Shown here: positions 5,251 to 11,301 of the stretch, piece by piece
Layout of the letters: each line of letters opens with the position of its first letter
How positions within the stretch are numbered: position 1 is the stretch's first letter
NCBI GenBank assembly: GCA_964360145.1
Contig: CAYHWW010000109.1
Location: 1 to 11,301, forward strand
Source of the DNA: CAYHWW01 sp964360145
GTDB lineage: Bacteria > Bdellovibrionota > UBA1018 > CAYHWW01
DNA: 11,301 nucleotides
Direction: 5' to 3'
Notes under the pieces: model-generated
Database searches by the model: none
The model's input: the letters and a program-made list of their open reading frames with translations, nothing else
Told to the model about the DNA's origin: nothing
Translations under genes and position numbers: made by a program

Positions 5251-6603
5251 AAACGCCTGGTATTTTTTTTCGCAGCGGTGAAAATCGTCGTCCTCGCCTG
5301 GTGGCTTCACAAGCTGGGCTGGGGCACCATCGATGACGCCTATCACTGGGAGCTGGCCCATGGCCCCGGGGGCTTCGTGAGCCTCCTCAAACACCTCATT
5401 ACTCTCGACGCCGATGCTGGCATGTTCCGACCCGTCTACAACCTGTACATGATGGGGGGTTACCGCCTCTTCGAGAGCAATCCCCAAGGCTTTTACGCCC
5501 TGTGCTGGGCCCTTCTCCTCGTACCTGCCTTTTTCATGGCGCGCCTCTGGCTCACCCTCACCGACCGCCCCTCCACCGTGGCCGCCGTGGCCTTGACCTG
5601 CGCTCTTTTCGCCTACGAGCCCTGGACTCAGCTTTTTTCCAACCTGTCGCTGCAAGAGAAGCTCGGCCTTTTGTGGGCCGCCGTGGCCCTGACCCTACTC
5701 CACCGCGGGAAGTCGCTGCTGGCTCTGGGCGCCACCACATTGATGCTGCTGAGCAAGGCCACCTTCATCTCCCATGGCCCGCCGTTCCTGGCCCTGCTCT
5801 ATTTATTCAAGCCCAAGCAATGGCGTCGCGGCCTCGTGGCCCAAACCCTGGCTTTCACTGCCGCGGCCTTTTATTTCATGAGCATCAGAAAAGGCTACAC
5901 CTCGGGCTATTCCGTAAACCTGCAAAACTACGCGGACAACATCCCCAAGGCTGGCCTCCCCACCTGGTTGCTGTGGCTAGTGGCACTGGCCGCACCGCTG
6001 CCCTATCTCTTCAGGGGTCGGCGTACGCCACTGAGCAAGGTCGCGGTGGTGGGCGCCGTCGGCGTGCTCTCCGCCTCCGCGGTGATGGTGCCTTGGGCGA
6101 GCACGGATTACTACATGAGCATTCTCGCGCCCTGGGCCTTGGCGCTGGCGGCGGCGGGCTATGCAGCACTGCCCCAGGGCCAACAACGAGGCCTGGCCTT
6201 ACTGAGTGCGTCAGCCCTGGGCTTTGCGGGGCTCTTCATCCATCTCGTGCCCCAGTTCCGCTACAATCACGAAATGCGGGAGGTCACCACGGTGCTCACG
6301 GAGCTCCGCGTGAAGGGCAAACATCTTCGTGCGTACTTAGGCGCATGCAACGAAACCCGAGACAGCCTGGACCACTTCTCCCGGCCCCACTATGCGCGGA
6401 GGTGGAATGAGGAGGAACGGGAATACTTTGTACGCAGCCTCAAAAACCTGGTCCCAGGGAAACCCCAAATCTGGGTGGAGAGCAGCCGTTGCTCTACCCC
6501 TGTGCCCGGAGGCATCATCGTAGAACCCGTGCTCTATGAATCGCGGCATTGGCGGATGAGCGAGATCAACGTGCTGTCGGTGGACGGCAAACTCAATCGT
6601 TGA
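5248..6603 (+). CDS. Polytopic membrane protein, GT-C glycosyltransferase-like
   Basis: This 451-residue protein has about ten hydrophobic membrane segments, at roughly 4-22, 83-103, 109-125, 138-152, 155-170, 195-212, 238-256, 263-283, 288-306 and 315-334. A soluble tail of about 115 residues follows. The first extracytoplasmic loop carries IDDAYHWE (Asp29-Asp30), the place where GT-C enzymes (PMT/ArnT-like) keep their catalytic acidic residues. It is followed by FRPVYNL (60-66) and later EKLGLLW, LLSKATFIS and DYYMSILAPW, which match the usual order of motifs in such lipid-linked sugar transferases. I infer transfer of a sugar from a polyprenyl-phosphate carrier on the outer face of the inner membrane; the acceptor is unknown. 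It starts directly after the inserted element and was probably once stop-start coupled (TAATG) to the gene before it. It ends 11 bp from the convergent aspartate kinase gene. Confidence 0.72.
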   Translation: MKRLVFFFAAVKIVVLAWWLHKLGWGTIDDAYHWELAHGPGGFVSLLKHLITLDADAGMFRPVYNLYMMGGYRLFESNPQGFYALCWALLLVPAFFMARLWLTLTDRPSTVAAVALTCALFAYEPWTQLFSNLSLQEKLGLLWAAVALTLLHRGKSLLALGATTLMLLSKATFISHGPPFLALLYLFKPKQWRRGLVAQTLAFTAAAFYFMSIRKGYTSGYSVNLQNYADNIPKAGLPTWLLWLVALAAPLPYLFRGRRTPLSKVAVVGAVGVLSASAVMVPWASTDYYMSILAPWALALAAAGYAALPQGQQRGLALLSASALGFAGLFIHLVPQFRYNHEMREVTTVLTELRVKGKHLRAYLGACNETRDSLDHFSRPHYARRWNEEEREYFVRSLKNLVPGKPQIWVESSRCSTPVPGGIIVEPVLYESRHWRMSEINVLSVDGKLNR

Positions 6604-6614
6604 GCGTGTGTACC

Positions 6615-7100
6615 TCAGAGGGTCTTATCCAAGTCGAAGGCGGTGTGCAGCTTCTGCACGGCGTCTTTCATTTTGGCCTGGTCGATGAGCACGCTGATCT
6701 TGATCTCGCTGGTGGTGATGAGGCGGATGTTGATGCCAGCCTCCGCCAACACTTTGAACATCTTCGCCGCCACACCAGGGTGATGGCGCATGCCCACGCC
6801 CACAATGCTGACTTTAGCGATGTCGTTTTCGGTGGCGATGTTCATTGCGGGGAAGGTGCGGCGGAAGCGCGCTTCCACGGTGTCGATGGCTTTTTGCAGC
6901 TCCACCTTGGGCACGGTGAAGGACACGGAGCACTTGCCCTCGCTGGAGGTGTTCTGCACGATGACGTCCACCACCACGGCGCTCTCGGCCAGGGGCCCGA
7001 AAATCTCGTAGGCGAGACCCGGGCGATCCGGCAGATTCATGATGGTGATCTTGGCATCTCCGGCATCCGCTGCGATGCCGCTCACGACGACGTGTTCCAT
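6615..7100 (-). CDS. Aspartate kinase beta subunit from an internal in-frame start
   Basis: Inside the aspartate kinase gene, codon 245 is an ATG (7100-7098) preceded by a perfect AAGGAGG, with AAGC as the 4-base spacer. The site is stronger than that of the full-length start. It would make a 161-residue protein beginning MEHVVVSGIAAD and containing only the two ACT domains. In Corynebacterium glutamicum and Bacillus subtilis, aspartate kinases of the alpha2beta2 type are known to be encoded this way, with the beta start just before the first ACT domain; the position here corresponds. I infer that this protein is the regulatory beta chain. The codons of the ribosome site also encode Glu-Gly-Gly-Ser of the long form, so the sequence is under two constraints. 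Confidence 0.66.
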   Translation of the reverse strand: MEHVVVSGIAADAGDAKITIMNLPDRPGLAYEIFGPLAESAVVVDVIVQNTSSEGKCSVSFTVPKVELQKAIDTVEARFRRTFPAMNIATENDIAKVSIVGVGMRHHPGVAAKMFKVLAEAGINIRLITTSEIKISVLIDQAKMKDAVQKLHTAFDLDKTL

Positions 7101-7832
7101 GCTTCCTCCTTCGGCCACCACGCGGGTGCCCGGGACTAAATCAAAAGATGAGCAGACGTGGAGCGGCACCTTGTACTTGGCGGCGAGCTCCACGCTGCGG
7201 ATTTGCAAAACTTTGGCGCCCAAACTCGCGAGCTCCATCATCTCTTCGAAGCTGATGCGCTCGAATTTGCGGGCCTTGGCGCAGAGGCGCGGGTCCGTGG
7301 TGTACACCCCGTCCACATCGGTGAAGATGTCGCACGGGGCTTTTAGTGCCGCGGCGATGGCCACCGCCGAGGTATCGCTGCCCCCGCGGCCCAGGGTGGT
7401 GATGTTGTTCTCCACATCCACGCCCTGGAAACCCGCCACCACCGGAATGACGCCCTTGTGGAGCTCCGCATGCAAGAGATCGGTGTCAATGCCCTGAATG
7501 CGGGCCTTGGAATAAACGCTATCCGTGCGGATGCCGATCTGATGGCCCAGAAGACCCCGGGCTTTGCCCCCCAGGGAATTAATGGCGAGGGTCACCAAGG
7601 CCACGGCCACCTGCTCACCGCTGGCAAGGAGCATGTCGTACTCCCGGCCCCAGGGCTGGGGGTTGATCTGGTTGGCGAGGTCCACCAGGCGATTGGTTTC
7701 GCCGGACATGGCGGACACCACGGCAACCACTTGCTTGCCGCTCTTCTGGGTGTCCAGAAGAATCTTCGCCACATTCTTGATGCGCTCAATGGAGCCGACG
7801 GAGGTGCCGCCGAATTTCTGCACGATGATCAT
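6615..7832 (-). CDS. lysC: Aspartate kinase (alpha subunit, full length)
   Basis: This enzyme phosphorylates L-aspartate, the first step towards lysine, threonine, methionine and diaminopimelate, in the cytoplasm. The 405-residue product has KFGGTSVG at 6-13, ASGEQV at 70-75, TTLGRGGSDTSAVAIAAAL at 145-163 and FTDVDGVYTTDPR at 170-182, all hallmarks of the amino-acid kinase fold. Two ACT domains follow: KITIMNLPDRPG from 261 and KVSIVGVGMRHHPG from 340. ACT domains of this family bind lysine and/or threonine for feedback control. I chose the start at 7832 because the family begins at MIIVQKFGGTS. The frame is open to a GTG at 7913, but the extra 27 residues do not look like this family. The ribosome site at 7832 is weak. 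Length is normal, the gene stands alone, and an internal start creates a second product. Confidence 0.96.
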   Translation of the reverse strand: MIIVQKFGGTSVGSIERIKNVAKILLDTQKSGKQVVAVVSAMSGETNRLVDLANQINPQPWGREYDMLLASGEQVAVALVTLAINSLGGKARGLLGHQIGIRTDSVYSKARIQGIDTDLLHAELHKGVIPVVAGFQGVDVENNITTLGRGGSDTSAVAIAAALKAPCDIFTDVDGVYTTDPRLCAKARKFERISFEEMMELASLGAKVLQIRSVELAAKYKVPLHVCSSFDLVPGTRVVAEGGSMEHVVVSGIAADAGDAKITIMNLPDRPGLAYEIFGPLAESAVVVDVIVQNTSSEGKCSVSFTVPKVELQKAIDTVEARFRRTFPAMNIATENDIAKVSIVGVGMRHHPGVAAKMFKVLAEAGINIRLITTSEIKISVLIDQAKMKDAVQKLHTAFDLDKTL

Positions 7833-7993
7833 GTCTTGAGCAAAATAGCGGTTTCCCAAGGGTTCGTGCAACCACAAATTAACGCAAGAGGCCGAAAACG
7901 CAACGCGTCGCACAAACTAAATTTATTGATTGGAAATTGACAGAGCGAGAGGAGGACGATGTGCTTCCGGCATAACCTAATCAGGAGACCATC
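7833..7993. promoter_or_regulatory. Divergent intergenic region, aspartate kinase and exported-protein gene
   Basis: This 161-bp region lies between divergent genes. On the plus strand a perfect TTGACA (7937-7942) could be a -35 element for the gene at 7994, but the hexamer 17 bp further on (TGTGCT) is poor. A clear AGGAG at 7983-7987 sits 6 bases before the ATG at 7994. For aspartate kinase I see no convincing promoter. The segment does not show the conserved elements I know for a lysine riboswitch. Confidence 0.35.
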
Positions 7994-8638
7994 ATGAAGA
8001 CCACGCTGCTCTCATCTTTTGCTTTGCTCACCTTCGTCGCGGCGCCGGCATGGGCCCAAGACTCTCTGTCTGGCCTGTCCGCTTTGCACGTCACCGCTGA
8101 AGTAAAGTCTGATGGCCAGATCCATGAAGCCCACAGCCGCTACGAACAACTGGCCGACTACTACAACAACCCGAGCGCCACGGCCCCCACGGATGAAGAG
8201 CTCAGCGGTTGGTGGACGGGTCGTTGCTTCGCCACCGCAAGCCCCAGTGTCGCCACGAACAGCCTCCTCGTAGGCACCGAACGTCCCGCGGAGGACTCAG
8301 GCCGGGATGATGGCCCCCTCTTCCCACCCAGCGCCAGTGAGCGCATTGTCCATGTCCTTGCCAATAGTAGCCAAGGGGAAACCTTTTTTGATCGCCTCAC
8401 GGAGTCTTCCATCGCCTCGATCCAGAATGTCTTGAATCAAGACCGGTCCTACCTTACCGTGGCTGGGCCTTACGCGGACGGCTCCCATGGCTCCACCTAC
8501 GACCCTGGCAACCTCGAATACCGCGTTAAAAAGAACGGCGAGTACTTCATTGGTCGCATGACCGTGATTCGCCCCAACAGCGGCCTCGGCGCTGGCGATG
8601 CTTACCAATACTGCTACTGGTTCAACAAAGTCCGTTAG
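7994..8638 (+). CDS. Small exported protein of unknown function
   Basis: The 214-residue product starts with a textbook Sec signal peptide: Lys2, a hydrophobic core, and cleavage after Ala21 in PAWA-QD. It has the best ribosome site of the plus-strand genes (AGGAG, spacing 6). The mature part holds GWWTGRCF at 72-79 and QYCYWF at 205-210. The only two cysteines of the mature chain (78 and 207) sit in these aromatic motifs and could form a disulfide in the periplasm. The middle is Ser/Pro-rich (80-115). I do not recognise the family. The WWTGRCF motif and the cysteine pair are what one would search with. It converges on the gene ending at 8663, 24 bp away, and probably forms its own transcription unit. 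Confidence 0.85.
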   Translation: MKTTLLSSFALLTFVAAPAWAQDSLSGLSALHVTAEVKSDGQIHEAHSRYEQLADYYNNPSATAPTDEELSGWWTGRCFATASPSVATNSLLVGTERPAEDSGRDDGPLFPPSASERIVHVLANSSQGETFFDRLTESSIASIQNVLNQDRSYLTVAGPYADGSHGSTYDPGNLEYRVKKNGEYFIGRMTVIRPNSGLGAGDAYQYCYWFNKVR

Positions 8639-8650
8639 TTTGCTGCTGAA

Positions 8651-8664
8651 AATGCCCGTGCATT
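8651..8664. terminator. Small hairpin between convergent genes
   Basis: AATGC-CCGT-GCATT forms a perfect 5-bp stem with a 4-base loop. It lies between the stop at 8636-8638 and the convergent stop at 8663-8665, overlapping the latter. There is no clear T-run on either side, so function as an intrinsic terminator is doubtful. Confidence 0.2.
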
Positions 8665-10426
8665 ACAGAGACTGTGTCAGCAAGTAAGCCTCAACATCCA
8701 CATCTGGCGGAGCCGCGGCGCCCACCCCTGCCCTCGCAGGGTCCAGGCGCTGCAGCTCCGTCAGATTGAAATCCATGCGCACATCGTAGGTGCGGTCGAT
8801 TTGGTTCCGCAACACTTGCTCCGCACCGTACCAGGCCCCATCACCGCTTGTATCCACGCAACTGGCCACTTCTGCCGCGCTGGCGCCCCAGCGGCGCTCG
8901 GGACATTGGTAGGGATCGAAGGAGAGCAGCCAAAGACGCAGGGGCTGACCCTCACCAGGACTTACAAGCAAGTCTTCAAGAGTCACAGCCTGGGACACCC
9001 CATCTGACTTCACATAAGAGAAAGTACAAGCGCGGCTTTCGCTGTGGAATACTCCCAATATATCCTGGGCAAGGTCATTGCCCGCGTAGAGCAACATGGG
9101 ATCATGGCTGCGCCACATCCCCATGAAACGCTCCGAGGAAAGACGCAGCTCCTGGAAGGCGGTTTTCAAACGCGCATCCCGGGAAGGCGTGGAATAGGTC
9201 TCCCAATCACCGCTGGTACCATAGATATTACCGGGCAAGCGATCCGGGTGAGGCTGGTTGTGGATGCCCGCGTTGATGGCATCCTGCACGGCATTGACCC
9301 GCTCTTGCAGATCATTGCATAGGCTTTGCACTTGGCCGCGCATTTCATCCACGGGGTTGAAGCGGGGGTCGCCCTCCGTGAGACGGAAGCGCACCCAGTC
9401 ATGGTAGTTGGCGACAGCACTGCCATTGAAGAGATAGCTCATGTCCCCGCGCAGCCGTCGCAGGCCCATGGTCAGATCCTGCAAAGTCACGCCACGCGCA
9501 CCGGTGATGCCTCTCCAAGAGTCCACAAGGGCGGCCGTGTTCTCGGTGCCGAAATACTGTTCCAAAGACATTTCCCGTGCCAGCTCCGCATTGGTGCTCC
9601 CCACCATGTGGCCACCGATGAAAAGGCCATCGGGTGCGCGGTCGTAGTTCACAAGCTGAGTGGGGCGCCACTTGAGGAAGCCCCCTCCGTGACTGGGCCA
9701 CCCGCGATCAAAGCGGGAGGAATACTCGCCAAAAGACAGGGTATTGTCGGGGTGGGCATCGATGAAGAAGACGCGGCCGTTTCTTTCCACTTTGTACACC
9801 ACCGCCACGTGCCCATCGGGATCGTAGATGACGGTACCGGGCTGCACATGATCGCGGTCCACGGGGACCGGGTAAAAATCACTGAAGAGGGCGTGGCTCA
9901 CTTCGCGGGTATGATCCATGCGGTACTTGCCGGAACTGACGGTTTCTTGAATGCGGGGAATGATGGCTAAAGCATTGGGAATGAATCGCGGCGGCTCGAT
10001 GCGCACCTCGATGCGGGAGGTCACCCGATTGCCAAAGGGCACATAGCGGATGTCGCGGCTCCCATCGGAGGACGGGCTGTTGCGTCGAATGGCGCCGGTA
10101 TAAGAGAACGGCAGACCATTTTTTGCCGCGAAATAAGCCCTGAGGAGATATGGCAAATCGGCGCAATCAGACCAGAAACTCGCCCTACGAGGATCGGATG
10201 CCCGCCAGGGGTTGCCCGCGGACTTCATACACTGGTCCACGGTGCGGCACTCACCCCGCTCGCGACTCATGCCGATCCCCGCCACGAACTCGCGAAAACC
10301 CCGCTCGTCGGTGTCAGACCAGTGGTCTTTGATCACGCGCCAGGGGATGGAGGGCCCGTTTTGTGCCCAAGAATCCGTGAAAAGCATGAAACCCAGAGCA
10401 ATGGCCATGCAGAGCGGTGACTTCAT
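8663..10426 (-). CDS. Exported papain-like cysteine peptidase/amidase candidate (NlpC/P60- or transglutaminase-like)
   Basis: This 587-residue protein has a Sec signal peptide (MKSPLCMAIALGFMLFTDSWA, cut after residue 21) and a strong GGGAGG ribosome site 7 bases before its ATG. In the N-terminal half, WSDCADLPYLLRAYFA places Cys88 at the head of a helix. DGHVAVVYKV supplies His206, and VFFIDAHPDN supplies Asp223 or His225 about 17-19 residues later. Cys-helix followed by His-strand and an acidic or His residue on the next strand is the layout of papain-like folds, both NlpC/P60 and transglutaminase-like. The long 118-residue insertion between Cys and His is unusual for NlpC/P60. Residues about 260-587 form a second region, mostly helical, that I cannot identify. 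The divergent neighbour is a murein endopeptidase, which points to peptidoglycan as substrate, but this is inference. It could also be an inactive scaffold or act on proteins. Confidence 0.65.
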   Translation of the reverse strand: MKSPLCMAIALGFMLFTDSWAQNGPSIPWRVIKDHWSDTDERGFREFVAGIGMSRERGECRTVDQCMKSAGNPWRASDPRRASFWSDCADLPYLLRAYFAAKNGLPFSYTGAIRRNSPSSDGSRDIRYVPFGNRVTSRIEVRIEPPRFIPNALAIIPRIQETVSSGKYRMDHTREVSHALFSDFYPVPVDRDHVQPGTVIYDPDGHVAVVYKVERNGRVFFIDAHPDNTLSFGEYSSRFDRGWPSHGGGFLKWRPTQLVNYDRAPDGLFIGGHMVGSTNAELAREMSLEQYFGTENTAALVDSWRGITGARGVTLQDLTMGLRRLRGDMSYLFNGSAVANYHDWVRFRLTEGDPRFNPVDEMRGQVQSLCNDLQERVNAVQDAINAGIHNQPHPDRLPGNIYGTSGDWETYSTPSRDARLKTAFQELRLSSERFMGMWRSHDPMLLYAGNDLAQDILGVFHSESRACTFSYVKSDGVSQAVTLEDLLVSPGEGQPLRLWLLSFDPYQCPERRWGASAAEVASCVDTSGDGAWYGAEQVLRNQIDRTYDVRMDFNLTELQRLDPARAGVGAAAPPDVDVEAYLLTQSL

Positions 10427-10438
10427 TGAATGCCCTCC

Positions 10439-10490
10439 CTTGACAAAAAGCTAGGTGAGGAAGTAGTGCGCTTTGACGCGATATGTCAAG
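10439..10490. promoter_or_regulatory. Shared 56-bp divergent control region with repeated TTGAC motifs
   Basis: Between the divergent starts at 10426 and 10483 the motif TTGAC occurs at 10440-10444 and 10473-10477, and its inverse GTCAA at 10485-10489. The last two form TTGAC-N7-GTCAA across the mepA start codon. The outer pair CTTGACA (10439-10445) and TGTCAAG (10484-10490) is a perfect 7-bp inverted repeat. The first TTGACA could be a -35 element for mepA, but no good -10 follows at 17 bp. A common regulator of both genes is possible. Confidence 0.3.
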
Positions 10491-11187
10491 AATTCTGCTC
10501 ATTTTCCTAATCACTGTCTGTGCCATGCCGGCCCTCGCCCAGGAAACCGCATCCCCCGTGGGAACGTCGGAGTGGGGGCGCTTGATCAACGCCGTGGCCC
10601 TGCCCCTTGAAAGCCCCGCCCACCTGAAAATCTCCCGGGTCCGACAGCGCTGGTGGGGCACACGCACTTTGGTGGATTTCATTCTCGGCGTGGCCGAGGC
10701 CCTGCAAACAGAGAGCAGCCCCCCTCAGCGACTCATCGTGGGCGACTTGTCTGGCAGGCGCGGCGGGGACATCAGCCTCCATCGCTCCCACGAGAATGGC
10801 CTCGACGTGGATCTGGGCTACCCCACCCTCTCCGGTGCGGAACAGGACGCCGACGGCGATCATAGCTTTCTTCACGCCATGGTGGACCGCTTGAGTGGTC
10901 GCATCAGCACGGACTTCAATTTGGAAGCGAGCTGGGCCTTGGTGCGGGCCGCGGTGAGAAGTCATCTCGTGCAACGAATCTTCCTAGCCCCTGAAATCAA
11001 GCGCCTCTTCTGCCAGCACGCGACAGAGCGCGGGGAGCTTGAAACGGAGGCGGAAACGCTCTGGCGCCTGACGCCGCTGCGCAACCATCACGATCACTTG
11101 CACGTGCGCCTCTACTGCCCCGCGGGCGCAACCCACTGTCGCAATATGCCGGACCCCGCGCCGCATCTCGGTTGCGACGAGGACTAG
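10483..11187 (+). CDS. mepA: Penicillin-insensitive murein endopeptidase (MepA, peptidase family M74)
   Basis: MepA is a periplasmic zinc enzyme of the LAS fold that cuts peptide cross-links between peptidoglycan stems and is not inhibited by beta-lactams. The 234-residue product has a signal peptide (MSRILLIFLITVCAMPALA, cut after residue 19). The first zinc motif is SLHRSHENGLDVDLGYP, with His103 and Asp110 in the HxxGLDVD pattern. The second is NHHDHLHVRLYCP, with His205 and His207 in the HDHLHVR pattern. GDLSGRRGGDISL before the first motif is also typical. The length is somewhat shorter than the roughly 270 residues of the E. coli enzyme. The ribosome site is weak: GAGGAAG at 10457-10463 is too far away, and no better in-frame start exists. 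The gene is divergent from the papain-like gene, so both may serve wall remodelling. Confidence 0.93.
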   Translation: MSRILLIFLITVCAMPALAQETASPVGTSEWGRLINAVALPLESPAHLKISRVRQRWWGTRTLVDFILGVAEALQTESSPPQRLIVGDLSGRRGGDISLHRSHENGLDVDLGYPTLSGAEQDADGDHSFLHAMVDRLSGRISTDFNLEASWALVRAAVRSHLVQRIFLAPEIKRLFCQHATERGELETEAETLWRLTPLRNHHDHLHVRLYCPAGATHCRNMPDPAPHLGCDED

Positions 11188-11224
11188 TGTCCCGCCCGGC
11201 GCTTGGCGGTGATAAACTGTTACC

Positions 11225-11301
11225 ATGTTTAGACTCTGCACCTTCTTGTGCATTCTCTGTCTCCCCGCCCTCGCCGCCCCAACCCCGTGGAGCCTCCGCA
11301 C
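11225..11301 (+). CDS. N-terminal fragment of another exported protein
   Basis: An ATG at 11225, 37 bp after the mepA stop, opens a frame that runs off the window after 25 codons. It begins MFRLCTFLCILCLPALAA-PTPWSLR, which has the form of a Sec signal peptide: Arg3, a hydrophobic Cys/Leu-rich core and an ALA-A cleavage site. There is no lipobox Cys at the cleavage point. The short spacing suggests co-transcription with mepA. The ribosome site is weak (GGTGAT about 12 bases upstream). Nothing can be said about the mature protein. Confidence 0.6.
   Translation, partial: MFRLCTFLCILCLPALAAPTPWSLR

Noticed and set aside
5502..6410. 302-codon plus-strand frame inside the membrane protein gene
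   Set aside because: It is His/Pro/Arg/Gly-rich as expected from an out-of-frame reading of GC-rich DNA, and it is fully inside a coherent membrane-protein frame.
7833..7913. 27-residue N-terminal extension of aspartate kinase from GTG
   Set aside because: The family starts at MIIVQKFGGTS, and the extension has no family likeness or ribosome site.
7833..7993. Lysine riboswitch upstream of aspartate kinase
   Set aside because: I could not find the conserved lysine-riboswitch core motifs, and the leader is short.
9326..9970. 214-codon plus-strand frame opposite the papain-like gene
   Set aside because: It is a mirror frame of a gene with signal peptide, strong ribosome site and catalytic-like residues on the minus strand.
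11192..11209. CCGCC/GGCGG hairpin after mepA as a terminator
   Set aside because: The stem is only 5 bp with no T-run, and the next exported-protein gene starts 16 bp later.
1..11301. tRNA, rRNA, CRISPR array, full transposase or integrase
   Set aside because: I saw no regularly spaced repeats, no RNA gene sequence and no recombinase motifs on either strand.

Overview
This window looks like chromosomal DNA of a GC-rich Gram-negative bacterium. The evidence is several Sec-type signal peptides, a C-terminal outer-membrane beta-barrel-like protein, a periplasmic MepA-type murein endopeptidase and AGGAG-type ribosome sites. No taxonomic marker is present. The many secreted proteins I do not recognise would fit a Bdellovibrionota- or Myxococcota-like lineage, but that is a guess. 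A run of 10 Ns (317-326) shows this is a scaffolded draft assembly.

Layout. (1) 1-393, minus: 5' part of a secreted Ala/Gln/Asn-rich protein, broken by the assembly gap and running off the left edge. (2) 515-1849, plus: a secreted, probably outer-membrane protein. (3) 1853-3397, minus: a class II Fic protein (AMP-transferase family) of visibly lower GC, ending 3 bp from the gene before it, with an AT-rich inverted-repeat control region; it looks transferred. (4) 3540-6603, plus: a secreted/membrane protein of unknown function and a GT-C-like polytopic membrane protein. A 179-bp element with 31-bp terminal inverted repeats and a TAA target duplication separates them. (5) 6615-7832, minus: aspartate kinase, with a strong internal start for a separate regulatory subunit. 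(6) 7994-8638, plus: a small secreted protein. (7) 8663-10426, minus: a secreted papain-like (NlpC/P60- or transglutaminase-like) protein, divergent from (8) mepA at 10483-11187, plus. (9) 11225 to the right edge: the signal peptide of another exported protein.

How the genes work together. Apart from aspartate kinase (lysine/threonine/methionine/diaminopimelate pathway) and the Fic protein, everything is exported or in the membrane. The divergent pair 8663-10426 and mepA suggests a cell-wall remodelling locus. The pair 3540-5066 and 5248-6603 was probably once translationally coupled through a TAATG stop-start overlap. A MITE-like element has since inserted into that overlap, duplicating TAA, so both the stop and the start were kept, and its right end now supplies the ribosome-binding sequence of the downstream gene. 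This reconstructed insertion is the most striking structure in the window. The nested aspartate kinase subunit start is the best-supported hidden gene.
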